Shown here one piece after another: positions 1 to 8,423 of a stretch of DNA of 52,335 nt. The notes beneath the pieces were generated by a model. The model saw nothing but the letters and a program-made list of their open reading frames with translations. It did not search any database and was not told where the DNA came from. Source of the DNA: CAYVUV01 sp964455095 (lineage in GTDB: Bacteria > Desulfobacterota > Binatia > HRBIN30 > CADEER01); NCBI GenBank assembly GCA_964455095.1, contig CAYVUV010000149.1, positions 1-52,335 on the forward strand, in the 5' to 3' direction. The position numbers and the translations under genes are program-made. The first letter of the stretch is position 1; each line of letters opens with the position of its first letter.

Positions 1-119
1 CGGAATCGCTATCGGGATCGGAATCGATTCCTGTCCCAGGGATTCTGCGGTTCCTAGCGGATCGCATCGACACAGGCCGCAATTCATTTCGTCGCCCTCG
101 ATCCCGATACCGATTCCGA
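1..119. repeat. Intergenic inverted repeat
   Basis: Bases 1-19 and the reverse complement of 100-118 agree at 18 of 19 positions, built from a GGAATCG/ATCGGGATC theme. The arms enclose about 80 bases with no open frame of note. The left arm may continue beyond the window edge. It lies beyond the 3' end of the TonB-like gene, so it could be a dispersed intergenic repeat or a transcript-end structure. Confidence 0.55.
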
Positions 120-197
120 CCCCGACGCCGACCAGAGCGCCGTTCAACGGTGACTTTGTGTGCAAAGCCCCCGGAGGGAGAGGAACTGCATCCCCCT

Positions 198-1325
198 CTA
201 CAGCAGGCCGGCCTGGAACGTGACCTGATACCCGATGCGGCGACCGGACTGGTCGGCGATGCTCACCACCTCGGTGCGCAGGACGAAGTGGTAGTTGCCG
301 TCGGCGCCTTCGGCGCCGGGTGGGGGGTTGCGGTCGAAGAAGCCGTCGAGGCAGGCCTGCTGCAATTTGCGGTCGGTGCCGAGCGAGACGCTGGCCGAGC
401 GTTCGGTGATGTCCATCGAGACGAGATCGCCGCCTTTGCTCATCAGCGCGTTCATGGCGACCTCCTCTTGTGCCGTGATCGCCGCGCGGGTGAGGTCGCG
501 GCGCATGGAGATCATCAGGTTCTGGAAAACGCGCAGCGCCACCCGGCGCACGAACGGCGCGAAGCGCTCGGCCTTGGTGTTGAGCAGCGTGATGTCGCCC
601 TCGCGCACGTCGGGGAGGAAATCCATCGTGCCGCCGTTGCCCGGGCTCGGCAGCCAGGCCGTGCCGGTGCCCAGGCGCGCGTGGCGGCGCTCGGCCTGCT
701 CGGCTTCGGGCTGTGGCTTGGCCGGCTGCGGCTCGCCATAGCCCTCGCCGGCGAGCTGCAGGGCGTTGGGTAGCAGCTGGTCGAGGCGCGGCACGGCGGC
801 GAGTTGGCGCGGGCGGCCGTTCTCCTGGCCCGCCTTCGGCGGCGGGCGTTCGGCGCGCCGCGCCGGCCGCGGTTGCGGCGCGCTGTCTTCGCCGGTGCCG
901 GCGGCCGGTTCGCCGCGCTTCATCTTTTGTTCGGGGACCGTGCTGTCGCGGTCGCTGAGAAAGCGCGTGTCGGGCGGTGGCACCTCCTGGCCCGACTCCG
1001 ACGGGCTGACGATCTGCTGCTCGGGGAGGGGAATGGCCTTCGGCGGTGGGGGCGGCGGTGGTTCCGGCTTGGCGGCTTCGGGTTCCGGTAGCGCAGGTGG
1101 GGCCTGTGGCGGGGGCTGCGGCGCGGCCGCCCTGGGGGGTGGCACCGCTTTCGCCGCGGGGTGACGCCGCGGCGGCCGCGCCGGCAGGATCTTCACCGGC
1201 ATCGGCTTGCTGAGATCGATGAAGGAGGGTTGGACGACCTGGGTGGAGCGCAGGGCGAACAGGAGCAGCGCGTGCAGCACAATCGACAGCGCCAGCGAGC
1301 TCGAGCGGGGGGCCCAGGTCGACAT
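198..1325 (-). CDS. TonB-like energy-transducer protein
   Basis: 375 residues. A short N-terminus is followed by one hydrophobic segment (about residues 10-27). A very proline-rich, Lys/Arg/Glu-containing stretch (about 45-220) would span the periplasm, and a globular C-terminal domain runs from about 235 to 375. The C-terminal domain opens with a motif of the form LPDVxEGDxTLLNT, as in TonB-family proteins of deltaproteobacteria. This fits an inner-membrane-anchored protein coupling membrane energy to the outer membrane or cell envelope. No exbB/exbD or TonB-dependent receptor is present in the window, so the partner is unknown. It is divergent from tatA with about 95 bases between them. A generic proline-rich envelope protein is the alternative. 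Confidence 0.6.
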   Translation of the reverse strand: MSTWAPRSSSLALSIVLHALLLFALRSTQVVQPSFIDLSKPMPVKILPARPPRRHPAAKAVPPPRAAAPQPPPQAPPALPEPEAAKPEPPPPPPPKAIPLPEQQIVSPSESGQEVPPPDTRFLSDRDSTVPEQKMKRGEPAAGTGEDSAPQPRPARRAERPPPKAGQENGRPRQLAAVPRLDQLLPNALQLAGEGYGEPQPAKPQPEAEQAERRHARLGTGTAWLPSPGNGGTMDFLPDVREGDITLLNTKAERFAPFVRRVALRVFQNLMISMRRDLTRAAITAQEEVAMNALMSKGGDLVSMDITERSASVSLGTDRKLQQACLDGFFDRNPPPGAEGADGNYHFVLRTEVVSIADQSGRRIGYQVTFQAGLL

Positions 1326-1425
1326 CGGACAATGCTTAGCCGCGGCGGCGGTCGGAGGAAATGTCGCCTGGGTGCCGGACGCGTGTCTTGCGCCAGCCGG
1401 TCGGGTTCACGTATAGCATTTGGCC

Positions 1426-1653
1426 ATGTTCGGCTTGGGAATTGGGGAGCTGGTCGTCATCCTCGTAATCGTGCTGATCATCTTCGGGGCGGGCAAGCTG
1501 CCGGAGATCGGCGACGGCCTCGGGCGCGGCATCCGCAATTTCCGCAAACAGGTGAAGGCCCCGGACGAAATCGACGTGACGCCGAAGGGCGACGCGGATG
1601 CGGCGCGGCCGCAGCCGGGGGGCGCGGACGAGAAGGAGGACGGGACGTCTTAG
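1426..1653 (+). CDS. tatA: Sec-independent translocase protein TatA/TatE family
   Basis: 75 residues from the ATG at 1426; a TTG two codons upstream is an alternative start. It shows the family plan: a very short N-terminus (MFGLGIGELVV), one membrane helix (about 9-20), the FGAGKLPEIG hinge, an amphipathic helix with GRGIRNFRKQ, then an acidic disordered tail. TatA forms the pore-like assembly that exports folded proteins with twin-arginine signals. tatB and tatC are not next to it. The gene converges on the zinc-ribbon gene and the two overlap by four bases (1650-1653), so the two stop codons share sequence. Confidence 0.93.
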   Translation: MFGLGIGELVVILVIVLIIFGAGKLPEIGDGLGRGIRNFRKQVKAPDEIDVTPKGDADAARPQPGGADEKEDGTS

Positions 1654-2711
1654 CCGTGGCGCTGCGCGGTGGCGACCTCGGTGGTGACGCTGGCGACGGC
1701 GGGCGGCACATCGGTGAAGATGGTGACGAACGGGCACTTCTCTCCCGGTTGAACGCCGAGTCGCTGCGGGGGTTTGAGGCCTTTGAGGACCGCGATCTGA
1801 GGGGTGGAGAGATCGCGCAACAGCTCGCGCCGCACGGAGTTCCCGCAATACACCATCTGTTCGTCGATCTGTCTGCTCTGCGCGTCGAAAAGTCTGGCAA
1901 TGATCTGCACCTTGTCCAGTGAAACTGCCGATTGGTTGTGGGCCAGCCCGCTGACCAGGAACACCAGCGCACCGTCCTTGCTGCGCTCGTATTGCCCTTG
2001 AATGCCGATGAGTGCGACGCTGCGATTGAGAGTGCGGTCCCGGACATCGTTGCCCAGCACGGGCAGGTCGTGCGTGATCTGCTGCGCCCACTCGGGGTTG
2101 GCGTAGAGCGTGCGGGCGAGCACCGCGTACGCGGCGACGACCAGGAGCAGGAACACGAACACGGGCCGTAGACTGATGCTGCCACCACCGCTCTCCGCCA
2201 TCTCCTCGTCCTCGACATCATTGGCGACGTCTTCAACGTCATCAGCGACGTCCTCGTCGATGTCGTCCGCCGCGACCGTCTCGCCTTCGGGCACGACCGT
2301 CGGCGCCTCGTCGTCGTCGACGCGCAGAAACAAATCATCCTCCACCGCGGCTGGGCGCGGCGGCTGGCGGCGCGGCGGGGCAGGGGGTTGCACCTTGCTG
2401 CCGACGCCGAGCGAGAACTGCTCCTCCGGCACGCCGCTGGCGCCGAGCGAGTCACCCGCGCGCCACTCCTCGTCCTCGTCGCCGAAGGAGAACGAGAGCG
2501 TTTCCTCCACCGGCGGCACGGCGCGCGGTGGCCGACTCGGCGCCGCGCGTTTTGGGGTCGGGGCGGAGTCGGGCGGGGCGGGCGCGGGGCGCGCGGCCGG
2601 GGCCGCGAACACGTGTTGGCAGCGGGCGCACTTGAGCTGCGCGCGCGGTTCGGTTAGCCGCTGCTCATCGAGGCGGAAGCGGGTATGGCAATTCGGGCAC
2701 TCGACGATCAC
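1650..2711 (-). CDS. MJ0042-type zinc-ribbon membrane protein with DUF3426-like C-terminus
   Basis: 353 residues. The N-terminus holds a zinc ribbon of two CxxC pairs (C5/C8 and C28/C31) with the MJ0042 pattern (VxCPNCxTRFRL and KCxxCxxVF). A Pro/Ala- and Asp/Glu-rich low-complexity region runs to about residue 175. One membrane helix follows at about 178-200, then a roughly 150-residue beta-rich C-terminal domain resembling DUF3426. This architecture is common in delta- and betaproteobacteria, where its function is not settled; the ribbon would face the cytoplasm. It starts 29 bases from the divergent glycosyltransferase gene, so the two probably share a regulatory interval. Confidence 0.8.
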   Translation of the reverse strand: MIVECPNCHTRFRLDEQRLTEPRAQLKCARCQHVFAAPAARPAPAPPDSAPTPKRAAPSRPPRAVPPVEETLSFSFGDEDEEWRAGDSLGASGVPEEQFSLGVGSKVQPPAPPRRQPPRPAAVEDDLFLRVDDDEAPTVVPEGETVAADDIDEDVADDVEDVANDVEDEEMAESGGGSISLRPVFVFLLLVVAAYAVLARTLYANPEWAQQITHDLPVLGNDVRDRTLNRSVALIGIQGQYERSKDGALVFLVSGLAHNQSAVSLDKVQIIARLFDAQSRQIDEQMVYCGNSVRRELLRDLSTPQIAVLKGLKPPQRLGVQPGEKCPFVTIFTDVPPAVASVTTEVATAQRHG

Positions 2712-2740
2712 AACGATTTCTCGATAGGTGACGGGATTCT

Positions 2741-3478
2741 ATGAGTGAAGAGGCAAAAAGCAAGCGCGCGGCCGGCCCGGTGCGGGAACTGTCGGTGGTT
2801 CTGCCGGCATACAACGAAGAGGCCAACATCGAGACCGTGGTGCGGGGCGTCGCCGCGTACCTCGACCAGTTCGATCTCGACTACGAGATCCTGGCGGTCA
2901 ACGACGGCAGCAAGGACGCCACCGGTGCGATCCTCGACCGGTTGAAGGCCGATATCCCGCAACTGCGGCCGCAGCATCATCCGCAGAACCGCGGCTACGG
3001 CGCCGCGCTGCGCACGGGCTTCGATGCGGCGGTCAAGACGTACGTCTTCTACATGGACGGCGACGGTCAGTTCCACATCGAGGACCTCGAGAAGCTCTTC
3101 CCGCTCGCCAGCGAGGACGTCATCGTCACCGGTTACCGCATCGAGCGCCGCGATCCGTTCATGCGCCGTCTCAACGCCAAGCTGTTCGGCGGCTGGCTGG
3201 TGCGCATCATGCTCGGCGTGCGCGTGCGCGATCTCAACTGCGCCTTCAAGCTCATCCCGAAACGCGTGCTGCGCAGCATCACGCTCGAATCGACCGGCGC
3301 GCTCATCAACGCCGAGCTCTACGGTCGCGCCATCCGCCACAACTGCGGCATCCGCGAGGTCGGCGTGCACCACTATCCGCGCGAAGCCGGTGTGCAGACC
3401 GGCGCGCACCTGAGTGTCATCGTGCGCGCCTTCTACGACCTGTTCCGCCTGCGCCAGAAGATCGTGTCGGGCCAGTAG
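2741..3478 (+). CDS. Family 2 glycosyltransferase, polyprenyl-phosphate type
   Basis: 245 residues, a single GT-A catalytic domain. Recognisable elements are the N-terminal SVVLPAYNEE strand-loop (about 18-27), the nucleotide-binding VNDGSKD (53-59) and a DGDGQ metal-binding motif (106-110). No C-terminal membrane helices are seen. Family members of this type usually move a sugar from a nucleotide donor to a polyprenyl phosphate at the cytoplasmic membrane face. The convergent downstream gene is an Agl23-like membrane protein, which hints that the pair act in lipid-linked glycan or protein glycosylation. The acceptor cannot be read from sequence. Confidence 0.85.
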   Translation: MSEEAKSKRAAGPVRELSVVLPAYNEEANIETVVRGVAAYLDQFDLDYEILAVNDGSKDATGAILDRLKADIPQLRPQHHPQNRGYGAALRTGFDAAVKTYVFYMDGDGQFHIEDLEKLFPLASEDVIVTGYRIERRDPFMRRLNAKLFGGWLVRIMLGVRVRDLNCAFKLIPKRVLRSITLESTGALINAELYGRAIRHNCGIREVGVHHYPREAGVQTGAHLSVIVRAFYDLFRLRQKIVSGQ

Positions 3479-3503
3479 CGCGCTGCGCTCTGGCCCGCCG
3501 CGC

Positions 3504-6080
3504 CTATGGGGCGGCAGGGGCGGCGGGTGCCCCGGCGGCGGCCGGGGCGTCGGGCAGGACGAACTTCTGGATGCGGTTGTTCATCGTGTCCGAGACGAAG
3601 ACGATGTTCGGCGCCATCGCGGCGATGCCGATGTCGCGGTTGAACTCGCCGCTGCCGGCGCCGCTCTTGCCCCACAGCCCGGTCAGCTTGCCGTCGCGAT
3701 AGCGGGCGAAGTGGTGGGTGTGCGAGTCGGTGGTGAAGACGTCCTCGCCGAGCGCGGCAATGTAGGGCTCGGTGTAGAACTCCTCCCAGCCGAAGATCGG
3801 CCATTCCTTGATGAACCCGCCCTCGGGCTGGAACACCTGCAGGCGGCGATTGCCGGTGTCGGCGACGATGACGTCGCCGAGCTCGTTGACGGCGATACCG
3901 ACCGGCTCGATCAGCTGGCCCTGGGCCGACCCGTCGGTGCCCCAGGTCTCGAGCTGCTGGCCCTGGGCGGTAAATGAGCAGATGCGCTTGTTGCCGGTGT
4001 CGGTGACGAACACGTTGCCGTTCGGCGCCACGGCGATGCCGCGCGGTCCCCAGAACCCGGGCTCGGTCCACAGCCGGACGAAGGCGCCGTCGGGCGTGAA
4101 CACCTGCACGCGGTGATTCCAGGTGTCGGCGACGTACACCGATCCATCGGGTCCGACCGCGATGCCGTGCGGGTCCTTGAACTGGCCCTGCTCGCTGCCC
4201 TCGCCGCCCCAGACCTTCAACACGTCCCCGTTCGGTCCCAGTTTCTGGATGCGGTGGTTCTTGGTGTCGGCGACGTAGAGGTTGCCGTTGGCGTCGACGG
4301 CCAGGCCGCGCGGTTCGTTGAACTGTCCGGGCCCATTGCCGGCACTGCCCCAGATGGCGGCGGCCGGGAGGACATGGGCTTGCTGCGGATACCCGCGCGC
4401 GGCGGGCGGCGGATTGACCGTCAGGGTCGGGAAATCGGTCTGGCCCGGCTTCGGGTTCTTGTAGATGTACATCACCGCGTCGCTGGACCCGGTCGGGCTC
4501 CACACCTCGCGCTTGATGAGGAAGCGCAGCAGGTCGGCCGCGGTCGGCTTGCCGCCGCCCCACGACGGTTCCCACCAACCGCGGATGGCGAACGGCACCT
4601 TCTCGTAGGTCTCGAGCAGTACGTCGTCGGTCGCCTTGGCCACGCCCTTGTCGACGATCAGCACCGGCACGTTGATTTCGCGCACGTTGGCCGACCAGTT
4701 CACCGGGTAGTGGCGCAGGTACCAACTGAAGGGCCAGGTCGCGTCGCCGGAGACGGCGAGGCGGGTCTTCAGGCCGCTGCCGAGCGTGGCGGCGATGCCG
4801 TCGATGCGGCCCATGATCTTCTCGATGTCGTACGTCGACTGGACGTACGAGAGCATGGTCTCGTGCTTGGGCTCGGGCTCGTCCGGCTGCGGCGCGTTGT
4901 AGAGAAAGTTGGAGGCGACCATCGACCACAGCGTCAGCGCGCCGATGGCGCTCGTCGTCAGCAGCGGCGCCGGTCGCAGCAAGGCGCGGGTCTCGATCAT
5001 GCGGCCGAACCAGCGCGCCGAGAGCAGCGACAGCGGCAGCAGTTGCGGTACCAGCAGCCAGGGCACCTTCTCCTGCGCCCACGCGTAGATGGCCACCGTG
5101 CCGATGCCCCACACGACCAGGAAGCGCGTGAAGCGGTCCGGCGCCGGCTTCTTCTGCATGAGGGCGCCGATGATCAGCGCCAGGGCGGGGAACGTGATCA
5201 GCGGCTCGTAGAGCACCAGCTCGGGCGTGTAGTACCACCACGCGCCGCCGATGCGCTTGATCTGATGCTGCCCCCACCAGTACGTGATGGCGCGGCCGAC
5301 GGCGTTCCAGTTCTCGGGGTGATAGCCGAAGGACGTGTAGAGGACGCCCCAGATGATGGCGAAGATCACCAGCGAGGTCAGGATGGGGATGATGCTGGTG
5401 CGAAAGAACTCCCCGGTTTCGCTGAAGACCCGGCCCCAGCGCTCCTCGCGACGCACTGGACCCCAGCCCATCATGGCCACCAGGGCGGCCAGGTAGACCG
5501 GGGACATCAGGTACATGTCCTCTTTGTTGCAGAACCCGAGCGCCAGACCGGCAGCCGCGTAGTAGAGGAACTTGGCTTGGCGCGTCTCGCCGTAGCGGAA
5601 GGCGAAGTAGACCGCCACCATGTTGGTCGCGGCCAGATAGATGTCGTGGCGGATGAAGCGGGTGAAGTAGACCCACGCCGGCGAGAACGTCACCAGGATC
5701 AGAAACGACAAGGCGCCCCAGCGGCCCAGATAGCGCCGCAGCGGCCAGGCGAAGCCGAGGACCGCGAGGCCGAACGTCACGGCGCTGAGCCGGCCGGTGA
5801 AGTCGGAGTCGCCGAACAGCCACATGGCCAGCGCCGACGAGTAATACAGCACCGGGCCGTGGTAGACGGGATCGTAGCGGTAGTCGCCGAGCCCCGACTG
5901 GGTGATCTTCCACGAGAAGAAGGCGTGGATCGACTCGTCGTGGTGATACGGCCGCACGCCCAGCTCGTAGGTGCGCAGGAACACGGCGACCAGGAAGATC
6001 ACGACGTAGAGCACCTGCTCGACGGTGAACTTGCCGATCAGCGGTCGATCGAGGACGCTTGGAGTCTGGTTCGCGGTCAT
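3504..6080 (-). CDS. Agl23/TIGR03663-like multi-pass membrane protein fused to an NHL propeller
   Basis: 858 residues from the ATG at 6080; a GTG at 6095 is possible. Residues 20-510 are a polytopic membrane region of the GT-C/GT39 kind. The first extracytoplasmic loop carries HHDES (46-50), the acidic position used by such transferases. A soluble domain follows, then at least six NHL repeats from about 573 to 845 with the pattern GxFxxPxGIAVxxxGxVYVADTxNxRIQ. The family is called flippase activity-associated and is linked to surface glycan or protein glycosylation; the reaction here is inferred. The NHL part should form an extracytoplasmic beta-propeller. It ends 25 bases from the convergent GT2 gene. 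Confidence 0.8.
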   Translation of the reverse strand: MTANQTPSVLDRPLIGKFTVEQVLYVVIFLVAVFLRTYELGVRPYHHDESIHAFFSWKITQSGLGDYRYDPVYHGPVLYYSSALAMWLFGDSDFTGRLSAVTFGLAVLGFAWPLRRYLGRWGALSFLILVTFSPAWVYFTRFIRHDIYLAATNMVAVYFAFRYGETRQAKFLYYAAAGLALGFCNKEDMYLMSPVYLAALVAMMGWGPVRREERWGRVFSETGEFFRTSIIPILTSLVIFAIIWGVLYTSFGYHPENWNAVGRAITYWWGQHQIKRIGGAWWYYTPELVLYEPLITFPALALIIGALMQKKPAPDRFTRFLVVWGIGTVAIYAWAQEKVPWLLVPQLLPLSLLSARWFGRMIETRALLRPAPLLTTSAIGALTLWSMVASNFLYNAPQPDEPEPKHETMLSYVQSTYDIEKIMGRIDGIAATLGSGLKTRLAVSGDATWPFSWYLRHYPVNWSANVREINVPVLIVDKGVAKATDDVLLETYEKVPFAIRGWWEPSWGGGKPTAADLLRFLIKREVWSPTGSSDAVMYIYKNPKPGQTDFPTLTVNPPPAARGYPQQAHVLPAAAIWGSAGNGPGQFNEPRGLAVDANGNLYVADTKNHRIQKLGPNGDVLKVWGGEGSEQGQFKDPHGIAVGPDGSVYVADTWNHRVQVFTPDGAFVRLWTEPGFWGPRGIAVAPNGNVFVTDTGNKRICSFTAQGQQLETWGTDGSAQGQLIEPVGIAVNELGDVIVADTGNRRLQVFQPEGGFIKEWPIFGWEEFYTEPYIAALGEDVFTTDSHTHHFARYRDGKLTGLWGKSGAGSGEFNRDIGIAAMAPNIVFVSDTMNNRIQKFVLPDAPAAAGAPAAPAAP

Positions 6081-6257
6081 GGTTGTCGAGCACACGGCGC
6101 CGGGGACGACCGTGAAAGCAAGGCTGTCTATCGGGGCTCCCGAACCTTGTCAACAAACCGCACAGCGCGGCGGCGCGCCGCGGCAGGGGCCGCCTGTCTC
6201 GCTCTTCACGGCGTTCTGTGGTTGATCTGTCTGCAGTCGAACGGGAGGGAGCCAGGC

Positions 6258-7136
6258 ATGGATATCGGACGGGTCGGAATCTGGACGTTTGCGCTCGATT
6301 TACAGCCGGCGGCCCAGGCGCAAGAGACGGCGGCACAGATCGAGGCGCTGGGATACGGCGCCATATGGATTCCCGAGGCGATGGGGCGCGAGGCCCTCAC
6401 CAGCGCCGGCCTGCTGCTCGCCGGCACGCGCCGGATCGTGATTGCGACGGGCATCGCCAACATCTGGGGCCGCGATGCGATGGCGATGGCCGCTGGGCAG
6501 AAAACGCTCGCCGAGGCCTACCCGGACCGCTTTCTGCTCGGCATCGGCGTCAGCCACGCGCCCCTGGTCGGCATGCGCGGGCACGACTACCAGCGCCCGC
6601 TGAGCGCCATGCGCACCTATCTCGACGCGATGGCCGCCGTGCCCTTCGCCGCGGTGCCGCCGTCGATCGAGCCCAAGACCGTGATCGGCGCACTGGCGCC
6701 GAAGATGCTCAAGCTCGCGGCCGAGCGCACCGCCGGGGCCCACCCGTACTTCGTGCCGCCCGAGCACACGGCGCAGGCGCGCGCCATCCTCGGCAAGGGA
6801 CCGCTGCTGTGTCCCGAGCAGGCGGTCGTGCTCGAGACCGATGCCGCCACGGCGCGCGCGATCGGGCGCCAGCACATGGTGATGTACCTCGGCCTGCCGA
6901 ACTACGTGAACAACCTGAAACGGCTCGGCTTCACGGACGCAGACATCGCCAACGGCGGCAGCGACCGCCTGGTCGACGCCATCGTCGCCTGGGGAGACGA
7001 GGCCGCCATCGCGCGCCGGGTCAAAGCCCACCACGACGCCGGCGCCGATCACGTCTGCATTCAGGTGCTGGACGCGAACCCGAGCGCGCTGCCGATGCGC
7101 GAATGGCGCGCCCTGGCTCCGGTGCTGCTCGGCTGA
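6258..7136 (+). CDS. LLM-class F420-dependent-type oxidoreductase
   Basis: 292 residues. The ATG at 6258 is chosen because a strong GGGAGGGAG ribosome site lies seven bases upstream; the frame stays open far upstream but that part is antisense to the Agl23-like gene. The protein starts with the bacterial-luciferase-like barrel strand IGRVGIWTF, followed by ALGYGAIWIPE, IATGIANIW and LLGIGVSH. This layout is typical of the short LLM oxidoreductases numerous in mycobacteria and related high-GC lineages. Cofactor (F420 or FMN) and substrate cannot be decided. The C-terminus DHVCIQVL belongs to the last barrel strand. Confidence 0.88.
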   Translation: MDIGRVGIWTFALDLQPAAQAQETAAQIEALGYGAIWIPEAMGREALTSAGLLLAGTRRIVIATGIANIWGRDAMAMAAGQKTLAEAYPDRFLLGIGVSHAPLVGMRGHDYQRPLSAMRTYLDAMAAVPFAAVPPSIEPKTVIGALAPKMLKLAAERTAGAHPYFVPPEHTAQARAILGKGPLLCPEQAVVLETDAATARAIGRQHMVMYLGLPNYVNNLKRLGFTDADIANGGSDRLVDAIVAWGDEAAIARRVKAHHDAGADHVCIQVLDANPSALPMREWRALAPVLLG

Positions 7137-7155
7137 AGCGCGGCCTGAGACAAGG

Positions 7156-7494
7156 CTAGATGGCGTCGTGGCCGCGTTCGCCGGTGCGAATGCGGACCAC
7201 CTCGGCGACGGGCAGCACGATGATCTTGCCGTCGCCGAGCTTGCCGGTGCGGGCGGCCTCCATGACGGCCTGGACCGTCTGCGCGGCCTTGGCGTCGTCG
7301 ATGACGACCTCGACTTTCATCTTCGGGACGAGATCGACGACGTACTCGGCGCCGCGATAACTCTCGCTGTGCCCCTTCTGCCGGCCGAAGCCCTTCACTT
7401 CACTGACCGTCATCCCCTCGATCCCCACTCGGGCGAGGGCTTCCCTGACATCTTCGAGCTTGAACGGTTGGATGATCGCTTCGACTTTCTTCAT
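7156..7494 (-). CDS. glnB: Nitrogen regulatory protein P-II
   Basis: 112 residues, the exact family length, and closely similar to enteric GlnB throughout. PII trimers sense 2-oxoglutarate and ATP/ADP and report nitrogen and carbon status to glutamine synthetase control, NtrB or AmtB. The T-loop has the uridylylation tyrosine Y51 in the YRGAEY context, the B-loop has TGKLGDGKI, and the C-terminal RIRTGE signature is present. An AAGGAG ribosome site precedes the ATG by six bases. No amtB, glnA or ntrBC is adjacent, so GlnB versus GlnK cannot be settled by context. No clear sigma-54 site was found upstream. Confidence 0.95.
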   Translation of the reverse strand: MKKVEAIIQPFKLEDVREALARVGIEGMTVSEVKGFGRQKGHSESYRGAEYVVDLVPKMKVEVVIDDAKAAQTVQAVMEAARTGKLGDGKIIVLPVAEVVRIRTGERGHDAI

Positions 7495-7753
7495 ATCGCT
7501 CCTTGTGTGCGCTGTGGGGCCTGGAACACGTAGATGCTAACAGCAAGACGGAGGCCACGGGCGCACGCTGCTCGGCTTTCGCCGGCGATCGCATCCAACG
7601 CCGTTCGAGCTCCGTCGGTTGCCTCAGAATTAGGCGGCGCGTGGTGTTCAGCGTATTTCTTGGGCGGCTTGGCGCCGCAGGCTGAGGCGGAGGCTACGGC
7701 CGCGGCCGAGGGGAGGAGGCGACAAGGCTGGCGCCGCCGTGGTACGAGCGGGC

Positions 7754-8212
7754 ATGCGGCGTGTCGTTGTGGCGGGGGATCGCGAGGCGATTGCGCGGCT
7801 TGTCTTCGCCTATGCGGAGCGGCTCGACGCGGGCGACCTCGAAGGCGTGGCGAACCTGTTTGCGGACGGGACCCTGCGCAGCGATCAGCGCGACGCGGTG
7901 CGGCGCGGGCGCGAGGAGACGCTGGCCCTGTACCGGGAGACGGTCATCCTGTACGACGGCTCGCCGTGCACGAAGCACGTGATCACCAACCTCGTCATCG
8001 ACGTCGATGAGGACGGCGCTGCGGCGCGCTCGTACTTCACCGTCCTGCAAGCCCGCCCCGAGCTGCCCCTGCAGACCATCATCGCCGGCCGCTACCACGA
8101 CCGCTTCGCGCTCCGCGACGGCACGTGGTCCTTCGCAGACCGGCTGATCCTGGTCGACCTGATCGGGAACCTGCGCTGGCATGTGAAGGGCAGCCCGCTC
8201 GCCGGCGCGTAG
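7754..8212 (+). CDS. NTF2-like / SnoaL-like family protein
   Basis: 152 residues from the ATG at 7754; a GTG at 7739 would add five. The fold is recognisable from the N-terminal helix pattern DREAIARLVFAYAERLDAGD, then LFADGTLRS, then a strand set ending in the C-terminal GTWSFADRLILVDLIGNL. NTF2-like proteins of this type are small cone-shaped barrels, either enzymes (dehydratase, isomerase) or binding proteins. Neighbouring fatty-acyl and crotonase genes fit a role in small-molecule metabolism, but no substrate can be named. Confidence 0.75.
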   Translation: MRRVVVAGDREAIARLVFAYAERLDAGDLEGVANLFADGTLRSDQRDAVRRGREETLALYRETVILYDGSPCTKHVITNLVIDVDEDGAAARSYFTVLQARPELPLQTIIAGRYHDRFALRDGTWSFADRLILVDLIGNLRWHVKGSPLAGA

Positions 8213-8223
8213 CATCGTGGTTT

Positions 8224-8376
8224 CCTCTCCCGGATGGGAGAGGATTAAGGTGAGGGGGATTGAATGGCGCCGAAGGCCACGGCTGAAGTGCTGCCCTGAA
8301 CGGGTCGCCAAAGCCGGGGTGGCTTCGCCGATCAATTTAATCCCCCTCATCCTGTCCTTCTCCCATCCGGGAGAAG
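8224..8376. repeat. Inverted-repeat element between NTF2-like and MFS genes
   Basis: Two 42-base arms (8224-8265 and 8335-8376) are inverted repeats matching at 34 of 42 positions, separated by about 69 bases. Each arm contains its own short palindrome centred on CTCCCGGATGGGAG. Such CTCTCCC/GGGAGAG elements recur between genes in many GC-rich genomes and are often mistranslated as short hypothetical proteins. It lies between the ends of two convergent genes and could form a long hairpin acting on both transcripts. Confidence 0.75.
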
Positions 8377-8423
8377 GGACCCTCACGCGATGCGGCAGGA
8401 ACAACGAGCTTGGTACCAACGAT

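Noticed and set aside
4113..6257. Long upstream extension of the LLM oxidoreductase frame
   Set aside because: It runs antisense to the Agl23-like gene. The strong ribosome site at 6242-6250 and the family N-terminus set the start at 6258.
3433..6336. 967-codon minus-strand frame
   Set aside because: Shifted-frame shadow of the Agl23/NHL gene: Arg-rich, with no membrane or NHL pattern.
7495..7560. Sigma-54 promoter for glnB
   Set aside because: No TGGCAC-N5-TTGC match was found in the upstream bases.
7694..8419. Minus-strand 241-codon frame with an IPLTLILSHPGE segment
   Set aside because: This peptide is the familiar mistranslation of the inverted-repeat element; the rest is antisense to the NTF2-like gene.
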